The notes beneath the pieces were generated by a model. The model was not told the DNA's origin and did no database searches. It saw nothing but the letters and a program-made list of their open reading frames with translations. The translations under genes and the position numbers were made by a program. Below are positions 46,355 through 57,500 of a DNA stretch of 64,000 nt, one piece after another; positions within the stretch are counted from its first letter, which is position 1; each line of letters starts with the position of its first letter. The stretch is from the NCBI GenBank assembly GCA_022360015.1, contig JAKSDQ010000288.1, positions 1 to 64,000 of the forward strand. Direction: 5' to 3'. Source of the stretch: Cytophagales bacterium. GTDB lineage: Bacteria > Bacteroidota > Bacteroidia > Cytophagales > Cyclobacteriaceae.

Positions 46355-46951
46355 ATGAAAAAGATAATAAACACCACCACCGTTTTTGCTTTCATTCTTG
46401 TATTGCTTTTCTGCAGTTGTGGTAATAAAACCACTAAGACCAAAACTCCTGTCGCCGATATCGATTCCGTCAAAATGGTATTGGTTCAATTAGAAGATAG
46501 TACGAGCAAAACCTGGCAGGTAATGATTGAGGAAGATGATCAAAAAATTGCATACCTGAAAAGATTAATCGATGAGGTTGCCTTTACCAGGATTTATGAC
46601 AAGGCGGTTTATGATTCTTTGTCTGCCGGCATAGAAAGCCTGAAAGCTATCAGATATAACCAAAGCTCTATGTCTGAATCAGACAAAATTGACGATTACG
46701 ATAAAGCTACCGCAGAAATAGTGAACAAAGTAATAGTCTTTGCCCAAGGTCATCCGAATTTTGAGGACTATCCCCTCATGGAGGAGTTAATCAATGACAT
46801 TTTAGAGACGGATAACCGGGTAATTTACAGAAGAGTGGATTATGATATCATTGCTACGGAGTATAATAAATTTATCGAGAGCCATAAGGATATCATCCGG
46901 AAGTCAGGAAATACTGCCAGTGCTAAGCCATTATTCCAGCTATCAGAGTAG
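46355..46951 (+). CDS. putative lipoprotein with a LemA-like segment
   Basis: 198 residues with a lipoprotein signal (FILVLLFCSCGN; lipidated Cys at about 23). The mature part is helical. ETDNRVIYRRVDYDIIATEYNKFI near the C-terminus resembles the LemA pattern of repeated YN-type helices, and the rest has no recognisable domain. LemA proteins are small membrane proteins of unknown role. The resemblance is weak. It is monocistronic with a candidate promoter just upstream. Confidence 0.65.
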   Translation: MKKIINTTTVFAFILVLLFCSCGNKTTKTKTPVADIDSVKMVLVQLEDSTSKTWQVMIEEDDQKIAYLKRLIDEVAFTRIYDKAVYDSLSAGIESLKAIRYNQSSMSESDKIDDYDKATAEIVNKVIVFAQGHPNFEDYPLMEELINDILETDNRVIYRRVDYDIIATEYNKFIESHKDIIRKSGNTASAKPLFQLSE

Positions 46952-47052
46952 CGCAGGCTGTTATCACTTTATTTTTTTTCTCCATACATATTTTTATACC
47001 GGGCTTTGTTCTATTTTTGGCCTGATAAATTAACAATGATAAATGCTAAATT

Positions 47053-48192
47053 ATGAAATTCGGAACTAAGGTGATTCATGCTGGGATATCAGCGGACCCT
47101 ACAACCGGGGCGGTCATGACGCCTATTTTTCAAACTTCTACCTATGCCCAAGCCTCACCGGGTGACCACAAAGGTTATGAATACTCAAGAACCCATAATC
47201 CTACCCGCGATGCCCTGCAAAAAAACCTGGCCGCCCTGGAAAATGGAAAACACGGGTTATGCTTTTCCTCAGGTATGGCTGCTATTGATTGTATTATCAA
47301 ATTGTTAAAACCAGGCGACGAAGTGATCAGCGCCAACGATCTGTATGGAGGAAGTTACCGGATTTTCACAAAGGTTTTTGCAGGATATGGCATCAAATTT
47401 CATTTCATCGACATGACTGAAATTAAAAATATTGAAAACTACATCAACGAAAATACCCGGTTGATATGGGCAGAAACGCCCACCAACCCCATGATGCACA
47501 TCATTGACCTGAAGGGGGCCAATGAAATTGCCAAGAAACATGGTATTCTCTTTGGTGTTGATAACACTTTTGCCAGTCCCTATTTACAAAACCCGCTGGA
47601 TTTCGGGGCTGACATAGTGATGCATTCAGTGACAAAATACATAGGGGGTCATTCTGATGTTGTCATGGGTGCCCTTGTGTTAAACGATGATGCATTGCTT
47701 GAGCGGTTGGCTTTCATACAAAACTCAACCGGAGGAGTACCTGGCCCCCAGGACTGTTTTTTGGTCTTAAGGGGAATAAAAACCCTTCATTTAAGAATGC
47801 AGAGACACTGTGAAAACGGTCGAAAAGTGGCTGAATTCTTACAAAACCATCCGAAGGTAGGGGAAGTTTATTGGCCGGGATTCCCATCACACCTGAACCA
47901 TCAAATTGCCAGGCAACAAATGAGGGATTTTGGAGGCATGATATCATTTTGTTTAAAAGACGACAAGCTTGAATCAGCGTTCAGGATTCTGGAAAGATTC
48001 AAATATTTTATCCTGGCTGAATCATTGGGCGGTGTGGAATCGCTTTGCGGACATCCGGCTACTATGACACACGCCAGCATTCCCAAAGAAGAGAGGGAAA
48101 AGGTGGGATTGAAGGACTCCTTGATCCGGTTGAGTGTCGGTGTCGAAGATGCTGACGATTTGGTCGGAGATTTGGAGCAGGCCATTGGGTGA
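47053..48192 (+). CDS. cystathionine gamma-synthase / gamma-lyase family PLP enzyme
   Basis: Cys/Met-metabolism PLP-dependent enzyme of 379 residues. The PLP lysine is Lys195 in HSVTKYIGGHSD. The N-terminal YEYSRTHNPTRDALQKNLAALE and GVESLCGHPATMTHAS near the C-terminus are family signatures. It either makes cystathionine from an activated homoserine and cysteine or cleaves it; the two activities cannot be told apart by eye and no met or cys gene is adjacent. TATTTTTG at 47012-47019 could be a -7 element. It ends 49 bp from the convergent M28 peptidase. Confidence 0.92.
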   Translation: MKFGTKVIHAGISADPTTGAVMTPIFQTSTYAQASPGDHKGYEYSRTHNPTRDALQKNLAALENGKHGLCFSSGMAAIDCIIKLLKPGDEVISANDLYGGSYRIFTKVFAGYGIKFHFIDMTEIKNIENYINENTRLIWAETPTNPMMHIIDLKGANEIAKKHGILFGVDNTFASPYLQNPLDFGADIVMHSVTKYIGGHSDVVMGALVLNDDALLERLAFIQNSTGGVPGPQDCFLVLRGIKTLHLRMQRHCENGRKVAEFLQNHPKVGEVYWPGFPSHLNHQIARQQMRDFGGMISFCLKDDKLESAFRILERFKYFILAESLGGVESLCGHPATMTHASIPKEEREKVGLKDSLIRLSVGVEDADDLVGDLEQAIG

Positions 48193-48241
48193 TGGTTTTT
48201 TGCAGGGCAGCTCGGTGGGGGTGGAATGATGGAATGGAGAA

Positions 48242-49729
48242 TTACTTTCCGTACAATTCCTTGCCGGCTACTTCGTACTTGTCACCTTCTATCCAAAAAG
48301 GACGTTTTTTGTCATTGGCGATTTTGGAGGCCGTGAGGACATAAGCTCTAAAGTAACTTAGCAAATAGTTAAAATGCAACCCATCCGGTTCATCGGTAAC
48401 CTGGTGATAATATTTCATGATTTCTTCATCGAAAGAAGTAAAGCCGGTGCTATAGGTAGGTGCGGGAATACCTTTTTTGGCAAAGCTGACATTGTCAGAA
48501 CGGTCAAATAAACCCTGTTCGGGAGCGGGGTCAGCTATGGCAGTAAGTCCATAGTTTTGTGCCGCTTCTTTAATGTGTTGTTCTGCACTTGTGCGTTCCA
48601 ATCCAATCACTGTAATAACAGTGGTATCATTATATCCCGCACCGTCAATATTCAGGTTGTAAATGGTTTGATCCAATGGAACAAGAGGGTTTTCTGCGTA
48701 ATAATCGCTACCCAATAGCCCCTTTTCTTCTGCCGTCCAGGCAGCAAAAATCACTGACCTTTTAGGGGGATTAGCTCCCAAAGTCTTGGCAGCACTCAGC
48801 ACCGCAACTGTACCAATGGCATTATCCCGGGCACCATTAAATATCGAATCATTCGGATCACTACTCTGGCCCACACCCACGTGATCATAGTGTGCCGAGA
48901 GCAACAAAAACTCATTTTTTAACTTTTCATCTGTCCCCTCTATCATACCTAATACATTTCTAGCGGGTATAGGCTTTTTAACCAAATCTGAGATTTCCAA
49001 AGAAGCTTTTGAAATTTTATTTTCCTTAAAGGCCACCAATTGGTCATTCTGTGAATCCTGTAACCAAATGTAAGGCAATTCCTTCTGTTCCTTTTCGTCT
49101 TTGTCAACCCCCAATTGCGGTTGATTCAAGTAGTTTAATAACATGGGCCAGGGAATGGCAGGTGAATTATATAACTCCACTACCGCAGCCGCGCCCATGG
49201 ATTTGGCCAATTGCTGTTTAGTGCCTATCAAACCAAAAAACTGCCTGGGATTAGTGGCTTCTGTTGAGCCAGCCTTAACTACCAGGATTTTATCTTTCAG
49301 GTCGAGGCCTTCCAAATCGGCCTCCAACCCATAATTGGCAAATACAACTTCGGTATCGAGTTTTATGCCTGAACCTCTTAAGACCAATAACTCCTTACCC
49401 TGTTCAAACCGATCATTACCCAGTACCAACTGACCTTTTTCCGGTGGATAGGTCTCCTGCAATTTCACCGTTTGAAAATAGCCGTCATCAGCACCGGGCA
49501 GGGGCGTAAGACCATAAAGTCTGAATTTTTCAGCTATATACCTGGCAGCAACATCGATCCCGGAAGAGCCGGTATCACGCCCCTTTAACTCATCAGAGGC
49601 GAGAAAACGCAATTGGAATTCTGACTCGGAAAGTGTAATTGATTGATCAATACGCTTCTTACCGGGCACCTGACCATTTACTGCAGGTAATACCAATAAG
49701 GACAAAAGCATCAACTTGATTGTTTTCAT
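48242..49729 (-). CDS. exported M28-family metallopeptidase with PA domain
   Basis: About 495 residues from the ATG before a signal peptide (KLMLLSLLVLPAVNG); an ATG eight codons upstream is also in frame. The PA (protease-associated) region precedes the peptidase domain. The zinc ligands expected in M28 are visible as AHYDHVG (His), GARDNAIGTV (Asp), TAEEKGLLGS (Glu pair) and LNIDGAG (Asp), with a further His in KYYHQVTDEPDG. It would remove amino acids from peptides outside the inner membrane. No C-terminal sorting domain is present. It is divergent from the BNR-propeller gene. Confidence 0.93.
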   Translation of the reverse strand: MKTIKLMLLSLLVLPAVNGQVPGKKRIDQSITLSESEFQLRFLASDELKGRDTGSSGIDVAARYIAEKFRLYGLTPLPGADDGYFQTVKLQETYPPEKGQLVLGNDRFEQGKELLVLRGSGIKLDTEVVFANYGLEADLEGLDLKDKILVVKAGSTEATNPRQFFGLIGTKQQLAKSMGAAAVVELYNSPAIPWPMLLNYLNQPQLGVDKDEKEQKELPYIWLQDSQNDQLVAFKENKISKASLEISDLVKKPIPARNVLGMIEGTDEKLKNEFLLLSAHYDHVGVGQSSDPNDSIFNGARDNAIGTVAVLSAAKTLGANPPKRSVIFAAWTAEEKGLLGSDYYAENPLVPLDQTIYNLNIDGAGYNDTTVITVIGLERTSAEQHIKEAAQNYGLTAIADPAPEQGLFDRSDNVSFAKKGIPAPTYSTGFTSFDEEIMKYYHQVTDEPDGLHFNYLLSYFRAYVLTASKIANDKKRPFWIEGDKYEVAGKELYGK

Positions 49730-49912
49730 TATGCAATTGATTTGGGTCATCATAAATCGGAAAGATAAGAAATAGTTTTGACAATTCGGGTCTTATCGAA
49801 GACAACTCCCTCCGGACTACCGATAAATAATAAGGTTTAAAAATCTAAAGTTTTAATAAAGCGGCAAATTCGTTACATTCGATAACAAATTAACCCTAAA
49901 TACAGTACACAA

Positions 49913-52900
49913 ATGACACTACTTAAACCCACTTTAAAGCGTTTAACCAGTTTTGCATTAACAATTTTTGTTTTATGTGCTTTTTCCATACCGGGCTTAG
50001 CACAAAAAAAGAAGAAAAATCAACCCAAAACCATTTCCTACAACCTGGAGATTTTTAAGGGATTGGAATGGCGTTCAATCGGTCCATACCGGGGCGGCAG
50101 GTCGGCGGCTGTAACGGGGGTGCCTGGCAAACCTAATCTTTTTTACATGGGCGCTACCGGGGGCGGTGTATGGAAAACGATAGATGGCGGATCCACCTGG
50201 GAAAATATTTCGGATGAGTATTTTGGTGGATCTATAGGTGCCGTGGCAGTAAGCGAATCCGACAACAACGTTATTTATGCAGGCGGAGGGGAAAAAACAG
50301 TCAGGGGGAATGTCTCATATGGTTATGGCATGTGGAAGTCCGTAGATGCAGGCAATACGTGGAAACAAATTGGCCTGGTCGAATCCCGCCATATTTCCAG
50401 GGTAAGGATACACCCCAAAAATCCGGATATCGTATACGCTGCGGTTTTAGGAGACTTATATAAGTCTTCGGAAATGAGAGGAGTTTACAAAAGTGAAGAT
50501 GGTGGCAACACCTGGAAACGGGTGCTGTTCGCCAATAAAGATGCCGGCGCGGTCGACCTGATCCCGGATCCCAACAATCCGAGAATTATGTACGCAAGTA
50601 CCTGGCGCATCAGGCGCACGCCCTACAGCCTCGAAAGCGGGGGCGAAGGCAGCGCATTGTGGAAAAGTACGGACGGCGGTGAAACATGGAAAGATATCAC
50701 AAAAAACAAAGGTTTACCCGGTGGAATCTGGGGCATTTCAGGGGTTGCTGTCTCTCCTCAAAACAGCAACCGGGTATGGGCCATTATAGAAAACAAGGAC
50801 GGGGGCGTCTATCGCTCGGAAGACGGCGGTGAAACCTGGCAAAAACTAAACAATGAAAGAAGCCTGCGTCAACGGGCGTGGTATTACACCCGCATCTATG
50901 CCGACACCGAAGACGAAGACAAGGTATATGTGGTGAATGTCCAATATCACCGGTCAAAAGATGGCGGTAAAACTTTTCAGTCATTTGTCGCCCCGCACGG
51001 TGACCACCACGATTTGTGGATTGCCCCGGAAAACAGTGATCGAATGATTATTGGTGACGATGGGGGCGCCCAGGTAACTTACGATGGTGGCGAAAACTGG
51101 TCAACCTATCATAACCAACCTACCGCTCAGTTCTACAGGGTCACCACCGACAACCATTTTCCCTACCGTATCTATGGCGCCCAGCAGGATAACTCTACTG
51201 TCCGGATACTACACCGTACCAATGGCGGAGACATAGGGGAAAGGCACTGGGAACCTACAGCCGGTGGCGAAAGCGCCCATCTCGCCATCGATCCCAGGAA
51301 TAATGATATAGTGTACGGAGGTAGCTACGGGGGCTATCTAACCAGAGTCAACCACCGTACCAAGGAAATCAGGGCCATTAATGTTTGGCCGGATAATCCT
51401 ATGGGACATGGCGCCGGGGCAATGAAATACCGGTTTCAATGGAATTTTCCAATATTCTTTTCACCCCATGATCCAAATAAGCTGTACACAGCAAGCAATC
51501 ACTTACACGTAAGCTATAATGAAGGCCAGTCATGGGAAACCATCAGTCCTGATCTGACCACTAACGACTCTACTAAATTAGGCCCCTCAGGAGGCCCGAT
51601 CACCAAAGATAACACGGGTGTGGAATACTATTGCACAATTTTCGCGGCAGCCGAATCTCGGCTGGAAAAGGATTTGCTTTGGACCGGCTCTGATGACGGG
51701 TTAATCCATGTGAGTAAGGATGGCGGTAAAAGCTGGCAGCATGTGACGCCTCCAGATATGCCGAAGTGGACTATGATCAACAGCATAGAAATTGATCCTT
51801 TTGAAAAAGGCGCTGTTTACATAGCGGGAACACGCTACAAATTGGGAGATTACTCACCTTACCTGTACAAATCCAAAGATTATGGAAAAACCTGGACTAA
51901 AATAACCGAAGGTATTGCAAACGATCATTTTACCAGGGTACTCAGGGCCGATCCAAAAAGAAAAGGGCTTTTGTATGCAGGTACAGAAAGCGGAATGTAT
52001 ATTTCGTTTGACGATGGACTGTCCTGGCGTCCGTTTCAATTGAATTTACCTATAGTTCCCATTACCGATCTGGCCATTAAAAACGACAACCTGATTGCCG
52101 CAACACAAGGCAGAAGTTTTTGGATCATCGATGACCTCACCCCACTACATCAGCTCAATCAAAATATAGCCACCAGCAACTTCTATCTCTTCAAACCTAT
52201 GCTCAGCTATCGCCTTGAAGGGTGGCAATCAGATAACCTGAAAAGATCCGGCCAAAATCATCCGGGAGGTGTTATGGTACATTACTATTTAAAAGATACT
52301 ACAAAAAGTGACACAATCACCCTGGAGTTCTTCCAGGCAGATGGAAAGTTAATCAGGAAATTTTCATCAGTCGCTAAAGAGGATTCGGAAGTGGGGAAGC
52401 TCGAGGTAAAGAAAAACATGAACCGTTTTATCTGGAACATGCGGTATCCTGATGCTGAAAAGTTCGAAGGTATGATCTTATGGTGGGCTTCCCTGGCAGG
52501 ACCCAGGGCCTTACCGGGCAATTACAAGGTAAGGCTTACCGTCAATAATCAATCCAATGAAGCTGATTTCGAAATTCTGGCAGATCCCAGGGCAAACGCC
52601 ACGCCGGCAGACCTGAAGGCTCAGTTTGACTTTTTGATTTCAATAAGGGAAAAACTTAGTGAAACCAATCTGGCGATTAAAGATATCAGGGAGGTCCGCA
52701 AGCAGATCAACCTCGTGGTAGACAGAATGAAAGACGATGAGTCTGTGAAAGACCTTACCGGCCTGTCGAAAGAGATTCTGGAGAAAATGAAGGAAATTGA
52801 GGAATCACTGTATCAGACTAAAAACCAAAGCCAGCAGGATCCACTAAACTTTCCTATCCGCTTAAATAATAAACTTGGTCATCTCAACTCTTTGTCAGGT

Positions 52901-53089
52901 AGAGGGGACTTTAAACCGACTGATCAGGATGTAGCCTTCAAGAACGAAGTCACCCAAAAAATAAATATTGAATTGGAAAAACTAAAAGCGGTATTTGAAA
53001 AGGATATTCCGGTCTTCAATCAAATGGTAAAAGAAAAATCCATCGATGCGGTCATTATTGACAGCCGTAAAAAAGAGACAAGTCCTTAA
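49913..53089 (+). CDS. large exported BNR/VPS10-like beta-propeller protein
   Basis: 1058 residues with a signal peptide (LTIFVLCAFSIPGLAQ) and a basic KKKKNQPK start to the mature chain. At least eight Asp-box (BNR) repeats of the form SxDGGxxW are seen (TIDGGSTW, SVDAGNTW, SEDGGNTW, STDGGETW, SEDGGETW, YDGGENW, SKDGGKSW, SKDYGKTW), the pattern of sialidase or sortilin-like VPS10 propellers. After about residue 730 comes an Ig-like region, then a helical coiled-coil segment (DIREVRKQINLVVDRMKDD). No catalytic motif was recognised and no sorting domain is at the C-terminus. Similar proteins are often annotated as glycosyl hydrolases on the repeats alone. Confidence 0.85.
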   Translation: MTLLKPTLKRLTSFALTIFVLCAFSIPGLAQKKKKNQPKTISYNLEIFKGLEWRSIGPYRGGRSAAVTGVPGKPNLFYMGATGGGVWKTIDGGSTWENISDEYFGGSIGAVAVSESDNNVIYAGGGEKTVRGNVSYGYGMWKSVDAGNTWKQIGLVESRHISRVRIHPKNPDIVYAAVLGDLYKSSEMRGVYKSEDGGNTWKRVLFANKDAGAVDLIPDPNNPRIMYASTWRIRRTPYSLESGGEGSALWKSTDGGETWKDITKNKGLPGGIWGISGVAVSPQNSNRVWAIIENKDGGVYRSEDGGETWQKLNNERSLRQRAWYYTRIYADTEDEDKVYVVNVQYHRSKDGGKTFQSFVAPHGDHHDLWIAPENSDRMIIGDDGGAQVTYDGGENWSTYHNQPTAQFYRVTTDNHFPYRIYGAQQDNSTVRILHRTNGGDIGERHWEPTAGGESAHLAIDPRNNDIVYGGSYGGYLTRVNHRTKEIRAINVWPDNPMGHGAGAMKYRFQWNFPIFFSPHDPNKLYTASNHLHVSYNEGQSWETISPDLTTNDSTKLGPSGGPITKDNTGVEYYCTIFAAAESRLEKDLLWTGSDDGLIHVSKDGGKSWQHVTPPDMPKWTMINSIEIDPFEKGAVYIAGTRYKLGDYSPYLYKSKDYGKTWTKITEGIANDHFTRVLRADPKRKGLLYAGTESGMYISFDDGLSWRPFQLNLPIVPITDLAIKNDNLIAATQGRSFWIIDDLTPLHQLNQNIATSNFYLFKPMLSYRLEGWQSDNLKRSGQNHPGGVMVHYYLKDTTKSDTITLEFFQADGKLIRKFSSVAKEDSEVGKLEVKKNMNRFIWNMRYPDAEKFEGMILWWASLAGPRALPGNYKVRLTVNNQSNEADFEILADPRANATPADLKAQFDFLISIREKLSETNLAIKDIREVRKQINLVVDRMKDDESVKDLTGLSKEILEKMKEIEESLYQTKNQSQQDPLNFPIRLNNKLGHLNSLSGRGDFKPTDQDVAFKNEVTQKINIELEKLKAVFEKDIPVFNQMVKEKSIDAVIIDSRKKETSP

Positions 53090-53478
53090 CCAGGAAAAAC
53101 AGTTCCCGGGTGGCTTAATGGTCAGGCTGAAAACCTTGATTAGCAGTTCCCGTAGTAGCTACATTAAGGGTTTTTTACAGCAAGTATATGTAAACATCAA
53201 TATTAACAGGTATTATGGGGTACTATTGATTCCATCAAAAAATTACGTCCTTGTTTTCCTGACTTAACAGATAATTCTGAAGGAATTTTGAAGAATTGCG
53301 ATAATACTAATTTTTTTACCTAAAACTGTGAAAAGTTTAAAACCCTTATCAAAATACATCGTTTGTTGGAAATGGTTGGCATTGTGATATTATCGCTGAT
53401 TTCTTTGCCTTATCGCCCTGATTAATATCATAATTGTATAGATTTACATACTGAATGGATAAAAAATCACGTCGTTAA
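53090..53478. other. 389-bp intergenic region before the RND operon
   Basis: AT-rich, with no recognisable gene. The first 190 bp contain an open frame overlapping the BNR-gene end in another frame, which I regard as accidental. The last 60 bp should carry the promoter of the efflux operon, but I see no consensus element there. Confidence 0.5.
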
Positions 53479-54549
53479 ATGAAAAAAAGTATAAAATGGC
53501 TTTCCATCATTGCCATTATTGGGATCTTTGTTTACTTCATTAGCCCGACACTGTTTGGATCTAAAAAGCCGGAGGCGGAGCAGCGCTCATCAGGGTCACC
53601 ATTTGCTAGCAAAATACCGGTTTCAGCGGTCATAGTTGAAACCAAAAAAGTTGACGACAAAATAAATGTTACAGGCTCCATTTCTCCCAATGAATCAGTA
53701 GAATTAAAAAGTGAAATTTCAGGTAGAATAGAAGCTATTTATTTTAAGGAGGGTGGCAGCGTTAAAAAAGGGGATTTGCTGGTCAGCATTAATGATGATG
53801 AATTAGTTGCTCAATTGGAAAGACTGCAGTATCAACAAAAATTGTTGTCAGAGAGCGAATACCGCCAAAGCCAGCTTCTGGCCAGGGAGGCCATAAGTCA
53901 GGAAGAATACGATGTGGCATTGACCGAATTGAAGACAGCAGGTGCTGACCTTAAACTGGTAGAGGCTCAACTGGCCAAAACCAAACTCAGGGCACCATTT
54001 AGCGGGATCATCGGCTTAAGGTTTGTCAGTGAAGGAAGTTATATTACGCCTACCCAACCCATTGCTTCCCTGTTCAGCAACGACCCTGCAAAAGTCGACT
54101 TTTCAATTCCTGGCAAGTACAGCAGCCGGGTAAAGGTCAATGATAAAATCAGGTTTATTACCGAGGCATTGGATGAATATCAGATAGGAAGGATATATGC
54201 TATTGAACCGCAGGTTGACCCAAATACACGAACACTCAGAATGAGGGCGGTAAGTCCCAACAAAAACAACTTACTGCTTCCCGGACAGTTCGCAAGGATA
54301 GAATTGGTTTTTGACTCTTTTGAGCATGCGATTATGATCCCCTCAGAGGCAGTTATCCCGGAACTCGGAGGTCACAGAGTGTATGTCAAAAAAGCGGGAA
54401 AAGCAGCAAGCCAAAAAATAGAAATCGGTCTTCGCACAGAGCGCGAGGTGGAAGTGATCAGCGGGCTCACGCCGTCTGATACACTGATTACATCGGGCGT
54501 TTTACAATTAAGACCCGGTGCAGATGTCTCTGTTACTTTAACCAATTAA
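53479..54549 (+). CDS. RND efflux periplasmic adaptor (MFP) subunit
   Basis: Membrane-fusion protein of 356 residues. An N-terminal anchor helix (about 5-25) is followed by lipoyl/barrel-sandwich halves (ELKSEISGRIEAIYFKEGGSVKKGDLL), a short alpha-helical hairpin (LARE..SQEEYDVAL) and beta-barrel domains with LRAPFSGIIGLRFVSEGSYI. It bridges the inner-membrane pump to TolC. It is the first gene of a three-gene operon with the pump 3 bp downstream. The substrate cannot be read. Confidence 0.94.
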   Translation: MKKSIKWLSIIAIIGIFVYFISPTLFGSKKPEAEQRSSGSPFASKIPVSAVIVETKKVDDKINVTGSISPNESVELKSEISGRIEAIYFKEGGSVKKGDLLVSINDDELVAQLERLQYQQKLLSESEYRQSQLLAREAISQEEYDVALTELKTAGADLKLVEAQLAKTKLRAPFSGIIGLRFVSEGSYITPTQPIASLFSNDPAKVDFSIPGKYSSRVKVNDKIRFITEALDEYQIGRIYAIEPQVDPNTRTLRMRAVSPNKNNLLLPGQFARIELVFDSFEHAIMIPSEAVIPELGGHRVYVKKAGKAASQKIEIGLRTEREVEVISGLTPSDTLITSGVLQLRPGADVSVTLTN

Positions 54550-54552
54550 CTA

Positions 54553-57500
54553 ATGAGTTTAACTTCTATCAGTATTCAAAGGCCGGTGTTGGCAATAGTC
54601 ATGTCTATTGTCATTGTTATATTTGGGTTGGTCGGTTTTAACTTTTTAGGGGTTCGTGAATATCCTAGTGTAGACCCACCGATCATTACCGTGGCTACCA
54701 GCTACACCGGCGCCAACGCCGACATTATTGAGTCACAAATCACCGAGCCCCTGGAAGAGTCTATCAACGGCATTGCCGGTATTAAATCCCTTACTTCTGT
54801 AAGCCGTGATGGCCGGAGCACGATAACCGTTGAATTTGAGTTAGGTATTGACCTCGAGGCTGCCGCCAATGATGTGAGAGACAGGGTTTCACGCGCACAA
54901 AGAAATTTGCCCCCTGATACCGATCCGCCCATCGTTTCCAAAGCCGATGCAGACTCTTTTCCAATCATTATTACAAGTCTGAGGAGTGACACCCGCTCCC
55001 TCCTGGATCTTACTTTGCTGGCTGAAAATGTCATCAAAGAACGCCTGCAAACCATTGCCGGCGTTAGCGAGTCCCGGGTGTGGGGGGCTAAAAAATATTC
55101 CATGCGCTTGTGGATGGATCCCTTAAAACTGGCTGCCTATCAACTCACTCCGCTCGACGTGCTGAATGCCGTTAACAACAACAATATAGAATTACCTACA
55201 GGTCGTGTAGAAGGCGCAAATACGGAGCTTACCGTACGAACCAACGGACGGCTCAACACGCCGGAAGAATTTAATAACCTGATAATCAAGGAAGATGCAT
55301 TCAATATCGTTAAATTTCAGGATGTCGGTCATGCGGAATTGTCTCCTGAAAACCAACGAACCATTCTGAAAAGGGATGGGATACCCATGGTGATGCCTAT
55401 TGTCATTGCTCAGCCCGGCTCCAATCATATTGACATTGCGGATGAGTTTTACAAAAGATTCGACGCCATCAAACAAGACCTGCCGGAAGACGTAGAGGCT
55501 GCTATTGTTTTTGACAGCACAGAATACATTAAAATGTCCATCACCGAAGTCCAGCAAACCATTATCACAGCATTCTGCCTGGTGGTGATTATTATTTTCT
55601 TGTTTTTAAGGGACTGGCGTACAACAGTGATTCCGGTGGTAACGATACCTATCTCATTGATCGGTTCATTTTTCTTTATGTACCTCATGGGATTTTCCAT
55701 CAATGTGCTCACCTTACTTGGAATCATACTGGCCATCGGACTGGTTGTAGACGATACGATTGTAGTCTTGGAAAACATCTACAAAAGGATCGAAGCCGGT
55801 GAGGACCCAAGACAGGCAGGTATTAAGGGTACACAGGAAATCTTTTTTGCGGTAATCTCAACGACAGTTTCCCTGGTGGCGGTTTTCTTACCCCTCATTT
55901 TTTTGCAAGGGTTAACGGGAAGGCTCTTCAGGGAATTCGGTGTGGTAGTAGCAGGGGCAGTGGTCATTTCTTCATTTGTTGCTTTAACGATGACCCCGAT
56001 GCTCAGCACCAAACTTTTAAAGCTGCGAAAGAAAAAACCGAAATTTTATACGATCACCGAGCCATTTTATATATGGTTGAATAAACACTATAATCGTTCG
56101 TTAGAAGCCTTTATGAAACAGCGATGGCTGGCTTTTGTGATTATGGCTATGGCTGTAGTACTGGGGTATGTCATCTTCCCTGTCATACCATCTGAACTGG
56201 CACCAAAGGAAGACCGCAACAGTTTCAGGATATTTGCCACCGGGCCTGAAGGTGTCACTTTTGAATACATGGATAATTATGTAGATGAAATCGTAAAAAC
56301 CACCCTGGACAAAGTACCGGAAAAGAATTTTGTGGGATCAGTAACTTCACCGGGTTTTGGGGCTTCAAGTTCGGTAAATTCGGCCTTTGTTTTCACCATT
56401 CTAAAGCCTGCGGATGAAAGAGAAAGATCACAACAGGCGATCGTACAAGCCTTAAACCCTATGATACAGAGCAATACGAAAGCCAGGGCCTTTGTTATTC
56501 AGCCGGAAACTATCGGAGGCAGAGGAGGAGGCAACCGTTTGCCACTACAATTTATCATACAGGCGCATAACCTGGAAAAGTTAAAAGAAGCTTTACCGGA
56601 ATTTATGGAAAGGGCTTACCGGGAGCCTGCTTTCAACTTCGTTGACCTTGATCTGAAATTTAATAAACCCGAGATTAACCTGGAAATCGACCGGGAAAAA
56701 GCCAGAACATTGGGTGTTTCTGTGCTGGACATAGCCCAAACCCTTCAACTGGCATTTAGCGGTCAACGCTTCGATTATTTCATCATGAATGGCAAGCAGT
56801 ATCAGGTGATCGGCCAGGTGACCAGAGAAAACCGCAGTGAACCGCTGGATTTACAATCAGTATATGTCAGAAGCCAGTCAGGTGAGCTCATTCAACTGGA
56901 TAACCTGGTGAAAATGAAAGAACAGATCAATCCGCCTCAGTTGTACCGGTACAACAGATTTGTGTCAGCCACGGTTTCAGCCAGCCTGGCACCGGGAAAT
57001 ACGCTGGGCCAAGGCATAGAAGTCATGAAACAAATTGCCGATGAGGTACTGGACGACAGCTATTCCACGGCTCTCGGAGGAACTTCAAATGAATTCAAGG
57101 AAAGCAGATCGAGCCTGCTATTTGCCTTTATATTTGCACTGATACTGATTTATTTGTCACTTTCCGCACAATTTGAAAGCTTTAAGGACCCTTTAATTAT
57201 CATGTTTACTGTTCCGCTTGCCATTGCCGGAGCGTTGCTCACTTTATACCTTTTCCAGGAAACATTAAATATTTTTAGCCAGATTGGCATTATCATGTTG
57301 ATCGGTTTGGTTACCAAAAACGGCATATTAATCGTAGAATTTGCCAACCAGAGAAAAGCCCATGGAGAGGCGTTGATGGATGCTATCATTAACGCGGCCG
57401 AAGCAAGATTCCGGCCCATATTGATGACAAGCTTGTCTACCATCCTTGGAATATTACCTATTGCCCTCGCCCTGGGCGCCGGGGCAGAAAGCAGGGTTTC

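Noticed and set aside
46952-47052. SAM-responsive riboswitch before the Cys/Met PLP enzyme
   Set aside because: The 101-bp leader is AT-rich with no paired-stem architecture that I can match to a known SAM aptamer.
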